The notes below the pieces were generated by a model, which ran no database searches, was not told the DNA's origin, and worked only from the letters and a program-made list of their open reading frames with translations. Below, piece after piece: positions 38,638 to 49,210 of a stretch of 60,889 bases of DNA. The position numbers were made by a program, and so were the translations under genes. This DNA comes from Glaciecola sp. HTCC2999 (GTDB taxonomy: Bacteria > Pseudomonadota > Gammaproteobacteria > Enterobacterales > Alteromonadaceae). Every line of letters begins with the position of its first letter. The first letter of the stretch is position 1. The DNA lies in assembly GCF_000155775.1 (NCBI RefSeq), contig NZ_DS989810.1, forward strand, positions 233,657 through 294,545, read 5' to 3'.

Positions 38638-40299
38638 ATGAGCCAACCGCAACAGCACTCGTTAGGAACGGTTCATAGTCAAACGTATGTGATTGATTAT
38701 GTTGCAGATCCTCTTTCAAGTTACTTTGACGTCACCCATGATACTGCGCATACTTTATTGTTGGAGTCGGCTGAAATTGACAGCAAAGACAATTTAAAAA
38801 GTATTATGTTATTAGATGCATGTGTGCGTTTTGAATGTTTCGGTTTAACTGTCACTGCACAAGCATTGAATGTTAATGGCACACAAGTATTAAATATGTT
38901 GAATGTGGTATTGGCATCCAATCTTGCTCAAAAAACCAACGACACATCAACATATACCTTCACGTTGCCAGATTCACAAGCTGACGAGGATACTCGCCTA
39001 AAGTCTCGTGGTGTATTTGATGTGTTACGCACTTGTATTGAACAGTTCAAACATGACGTAAATGAGCCCCTATCGGTATTCTTAGGCGGATGTTTTGCCT
39101 ATGATTTATTAGGTACAGTAGAAAATTTACCCGCAGTGCCAGATGGCGCAAATACATGTCCTGATTTTGTGTTTTATCTTGGGCAAACCTTATGTGTCAT
39201 TGATCACAAAGCTAAAAGTACTTCATTAATCAGTAACCTTTTCACTTACACTCCACATACTGAAGACCAAGTTTCTGCAGCAAACGCAATTCAAGATGAC
39301 ATTAACAGTAATAATGCGTCACTTGCATTATTTGAAGCACAACAAACACAACGAATCGCTCAACTGACTGAACAGTTACTCACACCACCAACAAAGCTGA
39401 CTGAACAAAAGAAATTAGTGAACACGACCGTGTTAGAGGCATCGGTGAATGTTGATAAATCAGATGAAGAATACTGTAACGATGTCGACTTTTTAAAAGA
39501 ACATATTCTGGCTGGAGACATTTTTCAAGTAGTCCCTTCAAGAACCTTCAGTTTACCGTGTCAGTCTCCTATTCTAGCTTATCAACATTTAAAACAACTC
39601 AATCCGTCTCCGTATATGTTTTTTATGCAAGATTTTGATTTTGCTTTATTCGGTGCATCACCAGAATCTGCTTTGAAATATACCGCATTGACTAACCAAG
39701 TTGAAATTTACCCTATCGCAGGCACACGCCCTAGAGGGAAACGCAATGATGGGTCAATCGACCATGATTTGGATAGTCGTATTGAACTGAATTTACGTGA
39801 AGATTTAAAAGAAAAATCCGAGCATATTATGTTAGTGGATTTAGCCCGAAATGATGTCGCGCGCGTGTCTATTCCGGGTACTCGTCATGTCAAAGAATTG
39901 CTTAAAGTGGACCGTTATTCTCACGTCATGCACTTAGTGTCTCGTGTTGTGGGTCAATTAAGGGAAGATTTAGATGCGTTGCATGCTTATCAAGCTTGTT
40001 TAAATATGGGGACGCTAGTCGGTGCACCCAAAGTCAGTGCAGCAACATTAATTCGTCAGGTTGAAAAACAACGCCGTGGCAGCTATGGCGGGGCTGTAGG
40101 TTATTTAGATGGTCAAGGCAATATGGATTCGTGTATTGTGATCCGATCTGCCTTTGTTAAAAATAACATGGCGCATATCCAAGCCGGTGCCGGTGTCGTG
40201 TATGATTCTGTTCCACAAAATGAAGCAGACGAAACTCGAGCCAAAGCTCAGGCGGTAATTAAAGCGGTGTTGTTAAGCCAGCAGGAGCCATGCAAATGA
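38638..40299 (+). CDS. trpE: Anthranilate synthase component I
   Basis: Converts chorismate plus ammonia to anthranilate with TrpG. The 553-residue product has the N-terminal feedback motif LLLES (38-42), and the catalytic chorismate-binding half with DIFQVVPSRTF, PIAGTRPRGKR, LVDLARNDVARV and GAPKVSAA. It starts after the attenuator and overlaps trpG by 10 bases. Confidence 0.98.
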   Translation: MSQPQQHSLGTVHSQTYVIDYVADPLSSYFDVTHDTAHTLLLESAEIDSKDNLKSIMLLDACVRFECFGLTVTAQALNVNGTQVLNMLNVVLASNLAQKTNDTSTYTFTLPDSQADEDTRLKSRGVFDVLRTCIEQFKHDVNEPLSVFLGGCFAYDLLGTVENLPAVPDGANTCPDFVFYLGQTLCVIDHKAKSTSLISNLFTYTPHTEDQVSAANAIQDDINSNNASLALFEAQQTQRIAQLTEQLLTPPTKLTEQKKLVNTTVLEASVNVDKSDEEYCNDVDFLKEHILAGDIFQVVPSRTFSLPCQSPILAYQHLKQLNPSPYMFFMQDFDFALFGASPESALKYTALTNQVEIYPIAGTRPRGKRNDGSIDHDLDSRIELNLREDLKEKSEHIMLVDLARNDVARVSIPGTRHVKELLKVDRYSHVMHLVSRVVGQLREDLDALHAYQACLNMGTLVGAPKVSAATLIRQVEKQRRGSYGGAVGYLDGQGNMDSCIVIRSAFVKNNMAHIQAGAGVVYDSVPQNEADETRAKAQAVIKAVLLSQQEPCK

Positions 40300-40913
40300 A
40301 TAATTTATCCGTAGTGATGCTCGATAATGTCGATTCTTTTACCTATAACTTGGTGGATGAATTACGTACGTTAGATGTCGATATGCATATTTATCGCAAT
40401 ACGGTCAATGCCAACACGATTTTTCAAGTCATGGAGCGCTTAAGCCAGACTCGAAATGTGTTGTTACTGCTTTCGCCAGGCCCAGGAGCACCACATGAAG
40501 CGGGTTGCATGCTAGAGCTCATAGCAAAAGTTGCTGGTCGCTTTCCAGTATTAGGAATTTGTTTAGGACACCAAGCGATTGTCGAACATTTTGGTGGTAT
40601 AATTTCCCGCGCCGAAGCAGTTATGCATGGTAAATCTTCAGCAATTACACATTGTGGAGATAAAATGTTTAGCGGTTTTGATCAACCTTTGCCTGTTGCA
40701 CGTTATCATTCTCTCATGGCATCGACATTACCTGAATCTATTTCACTGTTAGCACAAGTGAATGGCATTCCTATGGCGGTATACCATGAAAATGACAATA
40801 TGTTAGGGTTTCAATTTCATCCAGAGTCGATTTTAACCCACCAAGGTAGCCATTTATTAGCTAGTAGTATTGAGTTTTTAATTGCTCAACAAGGAGAGCT
40901 CACACATGAATGA
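40290..40913 (+). CDS. trpG: Anthranilate synthase component II (glutamine amidotransferase)
   Basis: Supplies ammonia to TrpE. The 207-residue product has the triad C91 (LGICLGHQA), H177 and E179 (FQFHPESIL). It is separate from trpD, unlike the fused trpGD of E. coli. Its start overlaps trpE and its end overlaps trpD by 8 bases. Confidence 0.97.
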   Translation: MQMNNLSVVMLDNVDSFTYNLVDELRTLDVDMHIYRNTVNANTIFQVMERLSQTRNVLLLLSPGPGAPHEAGCMLELIAKVAGRFPVLGICLGHQAIVEHFGGIISRAEAVMHGKSSAITHCGDKMFSGFDQPLPVARYHSLMASTLPESISLLAQVNGIPMAVYHENDNMLGFQFHPESILTHQGSHLLASSIEFLIAQQGELTHE

Positions 40914-41934
40914 TATAAATTCCGTTTTAGAGACCCTCTTTACGCAAAAAGATTTAGATCAGCACCAAGTCGAAAGCCTATTTGGTGACGTCATGCAGGG
41001 ACATGTAGATGATATCCACCTCACTGCCCTGCTTACTGCACTTAAAATTAAAGGCGAGACGCCTGATGAAATCGCAGGTGCCGCCCAAGCCATGGTTAAC
41101 CATGCTACTGTGTTTGACCGTCCAGATTACCCATTTGCAGATATTGTCGGCACAGGTGGTGATGGACATAACACGATTAATATATCCAGTGCTGCCAGTG
41201 TGGTCGCAGCAAGTTGTGGGTTAGCTGTTGCTAAACACGGTAACCGTAGTGTTTCAAGTCAATCGGGCTCAGCAGATCTGTTTAATGCATTTGGCGTGAA
41301 ATTAGATGTGTCACCTAGCACAGCACGTCACAGCCTTGACGAAAGTCAGTTATGTTTCTTATTTGCTCCGGTTTATCATGCTGGTGTTAAACACGCGATG
41401 AATGTCCGTACCACACTAAAAACACGTACGTTATTCAATGTCCTTGGACCATTAGCGAATCCGGCTAAACCGACGCATTCAGTCATGGGTGTTTACACTC
41501 CTGAGTTGTTGATCCCATACGCACATACATTACAACTGCTTGACCACCAACAAGCTTTAGTTGTGCATGGCTCTGGGTTAGATGAATTTGCTTTACACGG
41601 ACCAAGCCATGTCGTGCAAGTTAATGGTGATGAGTTAACCGAATATGAAGTTGAACCTAGCGATTTTGGGCTAGAAAGTTACCCACTATCAGCGATTGTA
41701 GGCGGCTCGCCAGATGAAAACAAAACCGCTATCGAACGCGTTTTTGCTGGTGAAGGCGCGGCTGCACATACCGCAGCTATTGCAATGAATGCGGGTGCGT
41801 TGTTGTTTTTAGCAGGTAAAGCAACCTCCTTTAAAGCAGGATCAGACATGGCGTTAGCGTCGATTGCTGCAGGTAAACCACTGGAAACAATTAAACATGC
41901 GGCTCAATTGAGTCAGCAAAATATTTCACAATAA
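40906..41934 (+). CDS. trpD: Anthranilate phosphoribosyltransferase
   Basis: Transfers phosphoribose from PRPP to anthranilate. With the ATG at 40906 (AAGGAG 9 bases upstream) the product has 343 residues, the family length; an upstream TTG in the same frame is not needed. The PRPP loop [13 protein letters not shown] starts at residue 82, and [15 protein letters not shown] follows. Confidence 0.97.
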   Translation: MNDINSVLETLFTQKDLDQHQVESLFGDVMQGHVDDIHLTALLTALKIKGETPDEIAGAAQAMVNHATVFDRPDYPFADIVGTGGDGHNTINISSAASVVAASCGLAVAKHGNRSVSSQSGSADLFNAFGVKLDVSPSTARHSLDESQLCFLFAPVYHAGVKHAMNVRTTLKTRTLFNVLGPLANPAKPTHSVMGVYTPELLIPYAHTLQLLDHQQALVVHGSGLDEFALHGPSHVVQVNGDELTEYEVEPSDFGLESYPLSAIVGGSPDENKTAIERVFAGEGAAAHTAAIAMNAGALLFLAGKATSFKAGSDMALASIAAGKPLETIKHAAQLSQQNISQ

Positions 41935-41956
41935 CGAATTGGAATCATAAATTAAT

Positions 41957-43351
41957 ATGCAAAATGTCCTTGCCAAAATCGTTGATGATAAACGTATAGA
42001 AGTAGCAGCAAGAGAAGCTGAGTTGCCACTGGATAGCTTTAAAGCCCAGTTAACACCATCAACCAAAAGTTTTTATGATGCACTAAATAAATCCAACGCG
42101 GGTTACATTTTAGAATGTAAAAAAGCATCTCCGTCAAAAGGACTGATTCGTCCCATCTTTGATTTAGATGAAATTCTCGAGTCATATTTAGAAATTGCGG
42201 CGTGCCTATCGGTATTGACCGATGAAAAATACTTCCAAGGCACTTATGAATACCTTGAATACGTGACAGGTAAAGTGGATATTCCGGTATTAAACAAAGA
42301 CTTTTTTGTGAATGAATATCAGATTTATCTTGCTCGTCACTACCACGCTGACGCAGTACTATTAATGTTATCTGTGTTAGATGATACAACCTATACGCAA
42401 CTCAGTGAATGCGCAGCAAATCTAGGTTTAGATGTGTTGACTGAAGTTAGTAACGAAGAAGAAGCACGCCGTGCTGTGGCACTAGGTGCAAAAATCATCG
42501 GTATTAATAACCGTGATTTACGTGACTTATCCACGGATTTAGCCACCACAGAACGTTTAGTTCCGCTGTTAAATGAATTAGGTCATACTGGGTTACTCAT
42601 TTCAGAATCCGGTATTTATACGCGTGCTGATATCGCCCGTTTAGCCCCTCATGTTAATGGTTTCCTTGTCGGAAGCGCGCTAATGGCACAAAATGATTTA
42701 ACCAAAGCCGTTCGCCAGTTAGCCTACGGTGCCGTGAAAATTTGTGGGATCACCGATCCGCAACAAGCACTCGCTATTAGTGCTCAACCCGTCTCTTATA
42801 TGGGGTTGATATTTGCACCGAAATCGAAACGCTGTATTACTATTGAACGCGCACAAGATATTGTTGAGACTGCACCATTTAATTACGTGGGCGTGTTTGT
42901 TAATGAGTCTATTGATACCATTGTGTCATATGCGAAACTGTTACACCTTAGCGCCGTGCAATTGCATGGCAGTGAAGATCAAGATTTTGTGACTCGTTTA
43001 CGGGGCCAGTTACCCGAATATTGTCAAATATGGTTGGCATTAGGTGTGGATGGAAATTTACCTTCACTCACCTATAACGACGTAGATTTGTTACTATTAG
43101 ACTGTCAGGTCACTACCCAGGATAACATTGAAAAAGGGGGTACCGGACAGCAGTTTGATTGGACTGTATTAAACGAGATTGAAGATAAATCAAAAATTGG
43201 CTTGGCGGGTGGATTATCACCGGCCAATATTACCTCTGCATTAGCGACTCAAGTGCAGTTATTAGATGTTAATTCAGGCGTAGAAAGTGCACCTGGTGAT
43301 AAATCACTTTCACACATCACTCAATTGTTTTCACAATTGCGCACCTATTAA
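41957..43351 (+). CDS. trpC: Indole-3-glycerol-phosphate synthase / phosphoribosylanthranilate isomerase
   Basis: Bifunctional two-barrel enzyme of 464 residues carrying out two successive steps. The N-terminal synthase (about 1-255) shows ILECKKASPSKGLIRP, VLNKDFFVNEYQI and GINNRDLRDL. The C-terminal isomerase (about 258-464) shows VKICGITDPQQAL and LQLHGSED-like VQLHGSED. The fusion is the form usual in enteric and related gammaproteobacteria (trpCF). Confidence 0.97.
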   Translation: MQNVLAKIVDDKRIEVAAREAELPLDSFKAQLTPSTKSFYDALNKSNAGYILECKKASPSKGLIRPIFDLDEILESYLEIAACLSVLTDEKYFQGTYEYLEYVTGKVDIPVLNKDFFVNEYQIYLARHYHADAVLLMLSVLDDTTYTQLSECAANLGLDVLTEVSNEEEARRAVALGAKIIGINNRDLRDLSTDLATTERLVPLLNELGHTGLLISESGIYTRADIARLAPHVNGFLVGSALMAQNDLTKAVRQLAYGAVKICGITDPQQALAISAQPVSYMGLIFAPKSKRCITIERAQDIVETAPFNYVGVFVNESIDTIVSYAKLLHLSAVQLHGSEDQDFVTRLRGQLPEYCQIWLALGVDGNLPSLTYNDVDLLLLDCQVTTQDNIEKGGTGQQFDWTVLNEIEDKSKIGLAGGLSPANITSALATQVQLLDVNSGVESAPGDKSLSHITQLFSQLRTY

Positions 43352-43365
43352 TCGAGTGAGACACT

Positions 43366-44547
43366 ATGAATAATTTAGAAAGTAAATTTGGTGATTTTGG
43401 CGGTATGTATGTACCTGAGCTCTTGATCCCTGCCCTTGACCAATTGGAACAAGCGTTTATCGACGCACAACAAGATCCTGAATTCCAAGCTGAATTCATG
43501 TCGTTGTTAAAAGATTACGCCGGTCGACCTACTGCGATGACCTTGTCACGTAATTTGGTGTCTAACCCACTAGTCAAATTATATCTTAAACGTGAAGATT
43601 TACTTCACGGTGGTGCACACAAAACCAACCAAGTACTGGGTCAAGCCTTATTAACTAAGCGTATGGGCAAAACTGAAGTCATCGCTGAGACTGGCGCGGG
43701 TCAACACGGTGTTGCAACCGCCCTTGCCTGTGCATTATTAGGTTTAAAAGCGCGTATTTATATGGGTGCCAAAGACGTAGAACGTCAGTCGCCGAATGTC
43801 TTTAGAATGCGTTTAATGGGTGCTGAAGTCATTCCTGTCAATGCAGGATCAGGTACATTAAAAGATGCCGTTAATGAAGCCATGCGTGATTGGTCAGCTA
43901 ACTATGACAAAGCGCATTATTTACTAGGTACGGCTGCGGGCCCTCACCCTTTCCCAACCATTGTACGTGAATTTCATCGTATGATTGGTGAGGAAACACG
44001 TGCACAAATTTTAGAGAAAGAAGGCCGATTACCTGATGCAGTAGTGGCTTGCGTCGGTGGTGGTTCAAATGCGATTGGTATGTTTGCTGATTTCATTGAT
44101 GAGCCTAGCGTTCGCTTAGTGGGAGTTGAGCCTGCGGGTAAAGGACTACACACCCATGAACATGGAGCGACCATTTGTACCGGTACCAAAGGTATTTTAC
44201 ACGGGGCGTTTAGTTATATTATGCAAGATGCTGATGGTCAAATTGAAGAGTCATATTCAGTTTCTGCGGGGCTTGATTACCCTGCAGTGGGTCCTCAGCA
44301 TGCTTATTTATCAGATATTGGTCGCGCCGAATATGTGGCAGCCACCGATGAAGAAGCACTTAATGCATTTAAATTATTAGCCCGTAAAGAAGGGATCATC
44401 CCTGCGTTGGAATCATCACATGCATTGGCACATGCTCTAAATATGGCCGATGAAGCAACCGAAGAAACGATTATCGTATTAAATTTATCTGGACGTGGTG
44501 ATAAAGATCTTGCTCACGTTACACAAGTGTTGGGGGATGATATCTAA
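43366..44547 (+). CDS. trpB: Tryptophan synthase beta chain
   Basis: PLP enzyme joining indole and serine. The 393-residue product has the PLP lysine K86 in HGGAHKTNQ and the phosphate loop [10 protein letters not shown]. It starts 14 bases after trpC and overlaps trpA by one base (TAATG), so trpB and trpA are coupled. Confidence 0.98.
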   Translation: MNNLESKFGDFGGMYVPELLIPALDQLEQAFIDAQQDPEFQAEFMSLLKDYAGRPTAMTLSRNLVSNPLVKLYLKREDLLHGGAHKTNQVLGQALLTKRMGKTEVIAETGAGQHGVATALACALLGLKARIYMGAKDVERQSPNVFRMRLMGAEVIPVNAGSGTLKDAVNEAMRDWSANYDKAHYLLGTAAGPHPFPTIVREFHRMIGEETRAQILEKEGRLPDAVVACVGGGSNAIGMFADFIDEPSVRLVGVEPAGKGLHTHEHGATICTGTKGILHGAFSYIMQDADGQIEESYSVSAGLDYPAVGPQHAYLSDIGRAEYVAATDEEALNAFKLLARKEGIIPALESSHALAHALNMADEATEETIIVLNLSGRGDKDLAHVTQVLGDDI

Positions 44548-45356
44548 TGGCACGCTATGAAACTATGTTTACCCAGTTAGACGCGAAAAACGAAGGCGCG
44601 TTTGTGCCATTCGTGATGTTAGGTGATCCTGATAAAGCCACTTCATTACAAATCATTCAAACGTTAATTGATAATGGGGCAGACGCGCTTGAATTAGGTT
44701 TCCCCTACTCTGATCCTATCGCCGATGGTCCTACTATCCAAGCGGCGAGCATTCGCGCGTTAGGAAATGGTAATACCCCGTCAGAGTGTTTAGATATAAT
44801 TGCAGATATTCGCCGTGATAACCCTGACATTCCAATTGGTTTATTACTGTATTCAAATCTTGTGCTTGCGCGTGGTATTGATACGTTCTACGCACAAGCC
44901 AAAGCGAGTGGCGTTGACTCAATACTCATTGCTGATGTGCCATTGCGTGAAGCAAAGCGCTTTATCGATGTGGCAAGTAGTAACGAGATTGACCAAATAC
45001 TCATTGCTCCGCCGAATGCAACTGAAGAAACATTACAAGCAATTGGTCAATTATCTAGTGGTTATACTTATCTGTTAGGTCGTGCAGGTGTTACTGGTGC
45101 AGAAACTGCAGCGGAAACGCCGGCCAGTGAATTAATTGAAAAATTAGCTAAACATAAAGTAGCTCCACCCTTACTAGGCTTCGGGATCTCAACGCCAGAA
45201 CAAGTAGCGCATGCAATTCACTCAGGCGCAGCTGGTGCAATTTCAGGGTCGGCAACCGTCAATATTATCGCTAAGCACCTTGATAACACGCCAGCGATGC
45301 TAAGTGAGCTAGGTGAATTTGTTCAGTCAATGAAAGCGGGTACAAGCAAAGCTTAA
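44547..45356 (+). CDS. trpA: Tryptophan synthase alpha chain
   Basis: Cleaves indole-3-glycerol phosphate to indole, which is channelled to TrpB. The 269-residue barrel has catalytic E49 and D60 (LELGFPYSDPIADGP), at the same positions as in E. coli. No terminator follows; yciI starts 29 bases later. Confidence 0.98.
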   Translation: MARYETMFTQLDAKNEGAFVPFVMLGDPDKATSLQIIQTLIDNGADALELGFPYSDPIADGPTIQAASIRALGNGNTPSECLDIIADIRRDNPDIPIGLLLYSNLVLARGIDTFYAQAKASGVDSILIADVPLREAKRFIDVASSNEIDQILIAPPNATEETLQAIGQLSSGYTYLLGRAGVTGAETAAETPASELIEKLAKHKVAPPLLGFGISTPEQVAHAIHSGAAGAISGSATVNIIAKHLDNTPAMLSELGEFVQSMKAGTSKA

Positions 45357-45385
45357 CCTAGCTCCATTTAAACAAAGGAAATATT

Positions 45386-45685
45386 ATGTGGTATAGCATT
45401 GTCGCTGAAGATCACCCCGGTACATTAGATGCGCGTTTAGCCGCGCGTCCTGACCATTTGGCACGTTTAGTCGCGCTAAAAGATGCCGGAAAACTATTTG
45501 TTGCAGGGCCAAATCCTGCTATCGATGCAAACGACCCTGGCCCTGCTGGGTTTACTGGATCTTTGGTAATTGCTGAATTTGATTCACTCGAGGCTGCACA
45601 AGCTTGGGCTGATGCCGATCCTTATATTGCTGCTGGTGTCTACGCCAAGGTCAGTGTTAAACCCTATAAAAAGGTATTACCCTAA
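45386..45685 (+). CDS. yciI: YciI-like protein
   Basis: A 99-residue protein of the YciI family (dimeric alpha-beta barrel fold, possible enzyme with a His-Asp pair, role unsettled). It starts [24 protein letters not shown] -like and contains [16 protein letters not shown], the C-terminal signature. AAAGGAAA lies 8 bases before ATG. It trails trpA, so it may be co-transcribed with the trp operon. Confidence 0.88.
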   Translation: MWYSIVAEDHPGTLDARLAARPDHLARLVALKDAGKLFVAGPNPAIDANDPGPAGFTGSLVIAEFDSLEAAQAWADADPYIAAGVYAKVSVKPYKKVLP

Positions 45686-45691
45686 GCCCTA

Positions 45692-45735
45692 TTTAGCAGA
45701 AGAGCAATTTCTGTTGAAATAGCCCTTTTGCTAAA
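45692..45735 (+). terminator. Imperfect hairpin after yciI
   Basis: Arms 45692-45705 (TTTAGCAGAAGAGC) and 45722-45735 (GCCCTTTTGCTAAA) match at 12 of 14 positions, one of the rest a possible wobble. No T tract follows, so read-through into arfB is likely. Confidence 0.4.
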
Positions 45736-45753
45736 GCTAGGAAATTTATTCTC

Positions 45754-46173
45754 ATGGATATTTTTATTGATGACGGGGTTTACCTCGATGATAGCAGCAT
45801 TGATATGCAAGCTATGCGTGCTCAAGGCGCAGGCGGCCAAAACGTCAATAAAGTGTCATCTGCTATCCACTTAAAATTTAATATTCATGCGTCAAATCTA
45901 CCTTACCGTTACAAGCAAGGTTTGCTTAAACGTAAAGATTCAAGGATCACTGAAGAAGGGATCTTAGTGCTTAAAGCACAGAACCAACGCACTCAAGAAG
46001 CGAATAAACGTGATGCAATTGAACGCTTGGTTCGGTTGATTAGAGGAGCTGGTGTGGTTCAATTACCGAGAAAGGCAACCCGACCATCTCGCTCTTCAGT
46101 GCGTAAACGTTTAAATAGCAAAACGAAACATGGTTTACAAAAACAATTACGAGGCAAAATATCAGTGGAATGA
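45754..46173 (+). CDS. arfB: Alternative ribosome-rescue factor ArfB
   Basis: Peptidyl-tRNA hydrolase that frees stalled ribosomes. The 139-residue product has the GGQ loop at 27-29 (GAGGQNVNKVSSAI) and a basic C-terminal tail (RSSVRKRLNSKTKHGLQKQL) that binds the mRNA channel. AGGAAATT precedes the ATG. It lies on the same strand as the trp operon and yciI. Confidence 0.94.
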   Translation: MDIFIDDGVYLDDSSIDMQAMRAQGAGGQNVNKVSSAIHLKFNIHASNLPYRYKQGLLKRKDSRITEEGILVLKAQNQRTQEANKRDAIERLVRLIRGAGVVQLPRKATRPSRSSVRKRLNSKTKHGLQKQLRGKISVE

Positions 46174-46216
46174 TAATTTACCTTCATTGTTTGCATCTGG
46201 AATGTTAGTTGCTTGC

Positions 46217-49078
46217 CTATTTTTCAGCTATTTTCGTCGGTAGCACTTTTACATCAATCTGATTCTGTGCAATCAAATAACGTTGAGCAAGTTGCGTTAA
46301 ATCCTCCGGTGTAATGGATGAATAGATATCTGGTGCAGCTTCAAACTTGGCAAACGTATCTGGTTTAGTATGGAGTGCAGATAAGCGCGATAACCAAAAC
46401 CCATTACGTTCTTTGGCACCTTTCAAGCTGGCTAACATAGGCTCAATAGCTCGTTTTACTTCATCTTCAGTGATATTCCCTGGCACTTTGACACCGGCAA
46501 TCAATTCATCAAATGTTGTTTCGACTAACGCTAACTGTGCTGGTGTGGTTAAAGTATCAAGAAACAACATACCATCACCTTTGATATCGTTTGATCCTGA
46601 TGCCCGAGCAGAAGGTGAATAAGACGCCCCTAATTCTTCACGTATCACATCTTGGACTTTCAATTGGAGCACCGCGGCTAATACTCGTAACTGCAAAGCG
46701 ACTGATAAATCACTATTATCCGTCGTTTTGAAATAACGAGTTAACGATGCGTTTTCAGGATTCCCTTCATGGGTCAAGATAACATTATTGGGTGCTTGTA
46801 AACGGATCCCTTCGATCCACTCATGACGAGGCGCAGGCACATTAATGTCTAAACTACCTAAAGTCTTGGCGATCTCATCCACAACGTTGTCTACATTGAT
46901 ATCACCCACGACAGTGATTGTCATAGGACCTCGTTCTAATGCGGCCTTAAGTACAGTTTTGAGCTCATTAAAATCTCTGGCTAACACTGCATCCACGGGC
47001 GCAGGTCCCATGCGATGATCATCACCATAAATAGCGTTACTCACTTCATAACTTTTTACCGCTGCTATCGTATTTTTCCGCTGCTTCGCGCCCTGCTCCA
47101 CATTTTTTCTAAATAATGGCAAAACCGTTTCACTATAACCAGGATCGGTAATGTAAGCTGTAATTAATTGTAACTGCTCTGATAACGTATCATTAGACGT
47201 ACTGAACGTACCGCCGTAACCATTAAAATCAGCACTAAATGATAATGAAACGTTTTTGTCCGATAATAATTCACGTAGTTCATTGACTGAGTGCTCACCT
47301 AGGCCACCCACAATGTAAAAATTATAAAGATCATTTAGACCAGCTAATGACTGTGGTAGTGCTTTTGTTCCGCTACCATAACGCACGCGAATGAGCACTT
47401 TTTCTTTCACTAGCTCAGTTGCTTTAACATTCAATCTAACACCATTGGCAAAGGTATACGACGAATAGTCATAAGCGTCATTATAGGACTTCTCGATGAC
47501 CTTACCTGGCTCACCAAATTGCGTATACGCAAATGCTTTAATTGCTTGTGCTTCATTGGCTGTCACTGACTGTGTCAATGCATTGTCATAAACCCCTTTG
47601 ATTTCATTAGATGAAGGTAAGGCAGTCTCTTGTTCAGCAAACTGAATAAAAATGGTCGGTGGAATGCGCGTGAATTGGCGTGTAATCACCTCATTGATCT
47701 CTTCCACGCTAAATGTTTCCATTAGCTCAACAAACAAATCCAATGAAGCGGATGGTTCATTAAGGATCTCACCGGTCGTGATATTTCCTAAGATGGCATT
47801 AGCAAAAGCACCACTAGGAAGCGTATCTTCTGATTGAGCCGTTGTCACAAGGCTGTTACGAATAGCTTTGACTTGTCTGATAAGTTCTTGTTCACTTACA
47901 CCAAATTCAACCATACGACGGATTTCAAGTACCAATGCGCTTAACGATTCCGCCCATTTATCTGGCTGCATTTGCGCAATGACCTGTGACACATCCGCTT
48001 GATTAAACGTTAACCCGTGTGAGCTACCAACCCCTTCAAACGGTGCGTTACCAGCTAACACCAAGCTATTTAACCGATAAGATAATATGCCGTTAGCAAT
48101 TTGCTCAACATAATTGGCACGTCGATTTTCTATAGTATCAGGCTGTAAACGTGCCGGGGTCACATAGAATAAGCTGACTTGTGTCGGTAAATTAGGCCCG
48201 CTAAAGGTAGCCACATTCACATCATCATTCACCACTAACGAACCAGCCTCGAATCCAGTATTGATATTAGGCTTATGCCAATCACCAAAGGCCGCTTCGA
48301 TTTTATTGAGCGTCGCTTGGGTATCGATATCACCGACAATAATTAACTGAGTATTAGCAGGATAATAATGTGTATCATAAAAAGCCTTTACCGACTCAGC
48401 AGTCAATCCACTGATGGTTGCTAATGTCCCAATCGGAAAACGGTCAATATAATGTAACCCTTTTGACCATTGCGCTAATGAAGCTTTATAAGCATCCATG
48501 TAAATATTATTACGTGCTTCGTATTCGGATTGCACCACTGGAATTTCTGCGGCAACAGCATCCGGTTCGATAGTGAGGTTGCTCGCTGTTTCACGCATCA
48601 AAAATAACGCAGTCTCTAACGTCTCGGCGTCATTCTTTGGCAAATCTAATTTATATATGGTTTCTTCAAAACTCGTACTGGCATTGGTATCTGCCCCGAA
48701 ACGTAATCCGTAACGCTCTAAGATAGATATCATTTCACCTTCGGGCACATTTTTCGAACCATTAAAGGCCATGTGTTCGAGAAAGTGTGCGATACCGGCA
48801 TCCTCAGAAGCTTCATACATGCTCCCTACGCCCACTCGCATCCGCACAACGACTTCATTCTTGGGCGTTTGATTTTCAACAATAAAATAGCGCATTCCAT
48901 TGGCTAATACCCCTTCGTTGATCCGCGCAGAGGTCTTAATGGTAGTATTAGGCTCAAACACCCCCATACGCCATTGAGTTAATGGAGAAAGTTGAACCGT
49001 GCTGGTATTAGGAGTTTGAGCGCAGGCGGCTAAAAAAATAACGCTACTAAAAACGCTAACAATGGTGCGAAATTTCAT
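46217..49078 (-). CDS. M16 family zinc peptidase, lipoprotein
   Basis: A 953-residue insulinase-type peptidase of the PqqL-like class. A lipoprotein signal ends at LAAC (C19), so it is anchored in the cell envelope. The inverted zinc motif HFLEH is H98, E101 and H102, in a domain followed by M16 C-terminal domains and a second pseudo-pair, as usual for this length. It would degrade small peptides in the periplasm, a role in peptide uptake being possible. It converges with arfB and is divergent from the PepSY operon. Confidence 0.92.
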   Translation of the reverse strand: MKFRTIVSVFSSVIFLAACAQTPNTSTVQLSPLTQWRMGVFEPNTTIKTSARINEGVLANGMRYFIVENQTPKNEVVVRMRVGVGSMYEASEDAGIAHFLEHMAFNGSKNVPEGEMISILERYGLRFGADTNASTSFEETIYKLDLPKNDAETLETALFLMRETASNLTIEPDAVAAEIPVVQSEYEARNNIYMDAYKASLAQWSKGLHYIDRFPIGTLATISGLTAESVKAFYDTHYYPANTQLIIVGDIDTQATLNKIEAAFGDWHKPNINTGFEAGSLVVNDDVNVATFSGPNLPTQVSLFYVTPARLQPDTIENRRANYVEQIANGILSYRLNSLVLAGNAPFEGVGSSHGLTFNQADVSQVIAQMQPDKWAESLSALVLEIRRMVEFGVSEQELIRQVKAIRNSLVTTAQSEDTLPSGAFANAILGNITTGEILNEPSASLDLFVELMETFSVEEINEVITRQFTRIPPTIFIQFAEQETALPSSNEIKGVYDNALTQSVTANEAQAIKAFAYTQFGEPGKVIEKSYNDAYDYSSYTFANGVRLNVKATELVKEKVLIRVRYGSGTKALPQSLAGLNDLYNFYIVGGLGEHSVNELRELLSDKNVSLSFSADFNGYGGTFSTSNDTLSEQLQLITAYITDPGYSETVLPLFRKNVEQGAKQRKNTIAAVKSYEVSNAIYGDDHRMGPAPVDAVLARDFNELKTVLKAALERGPMTITVVGDINVDNVVDEIAKTLGSLDINVPAPRHEWIEGIRLQAPNNVILTHEGNPENASLTRYFKTTDNSDLSVALQLRVLAAVLQLKVQDVIREELGASYSPSARASGSNDIKGDGMLFLDTLTTPAQLALVETTFDELIAGVKVPGNITEDEVKRAIEPMLASLKGAKERNGFWLSRLSALHTKPDTFAKFEAAPDIYSSITPEDLTQLAQRYLIAQNQIDVKVLPTKIAEK

Positions 49079-49130
49079 TTAATATCCTAAATAATATTTT
49101 ATTTAACTGTAGCACAAACGACATGAAAAA

Positions 49131-49163
49131 ATTCAGTGTGTATTCAGATAAACACACTATAAT
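49131..49163 (+). promoter_or_regulatory. Promoter with ATTCAG direct repeat before the two-component operon
   Basis: ATTCAG-TGTGT-ATTCAG (49131-49147) is a direct repeat with an 11-base period, the normal arrangement of OmpR/PhoB-family binding sites. A perfect TATAAT (49158-49163) lies 10 bases further on, with no good -35, which fits an activator-dependent promoter. The same region also forms an inverted repeat, AGTGTGT (49135-49141) with ACACACT (49152-49158). Confidence 0.55.
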
Positions 49164-49210
49164 TGTTACAGTATTTTACCAATATGTTGTCTGCTAAAGG
49201 AATTCTATTC

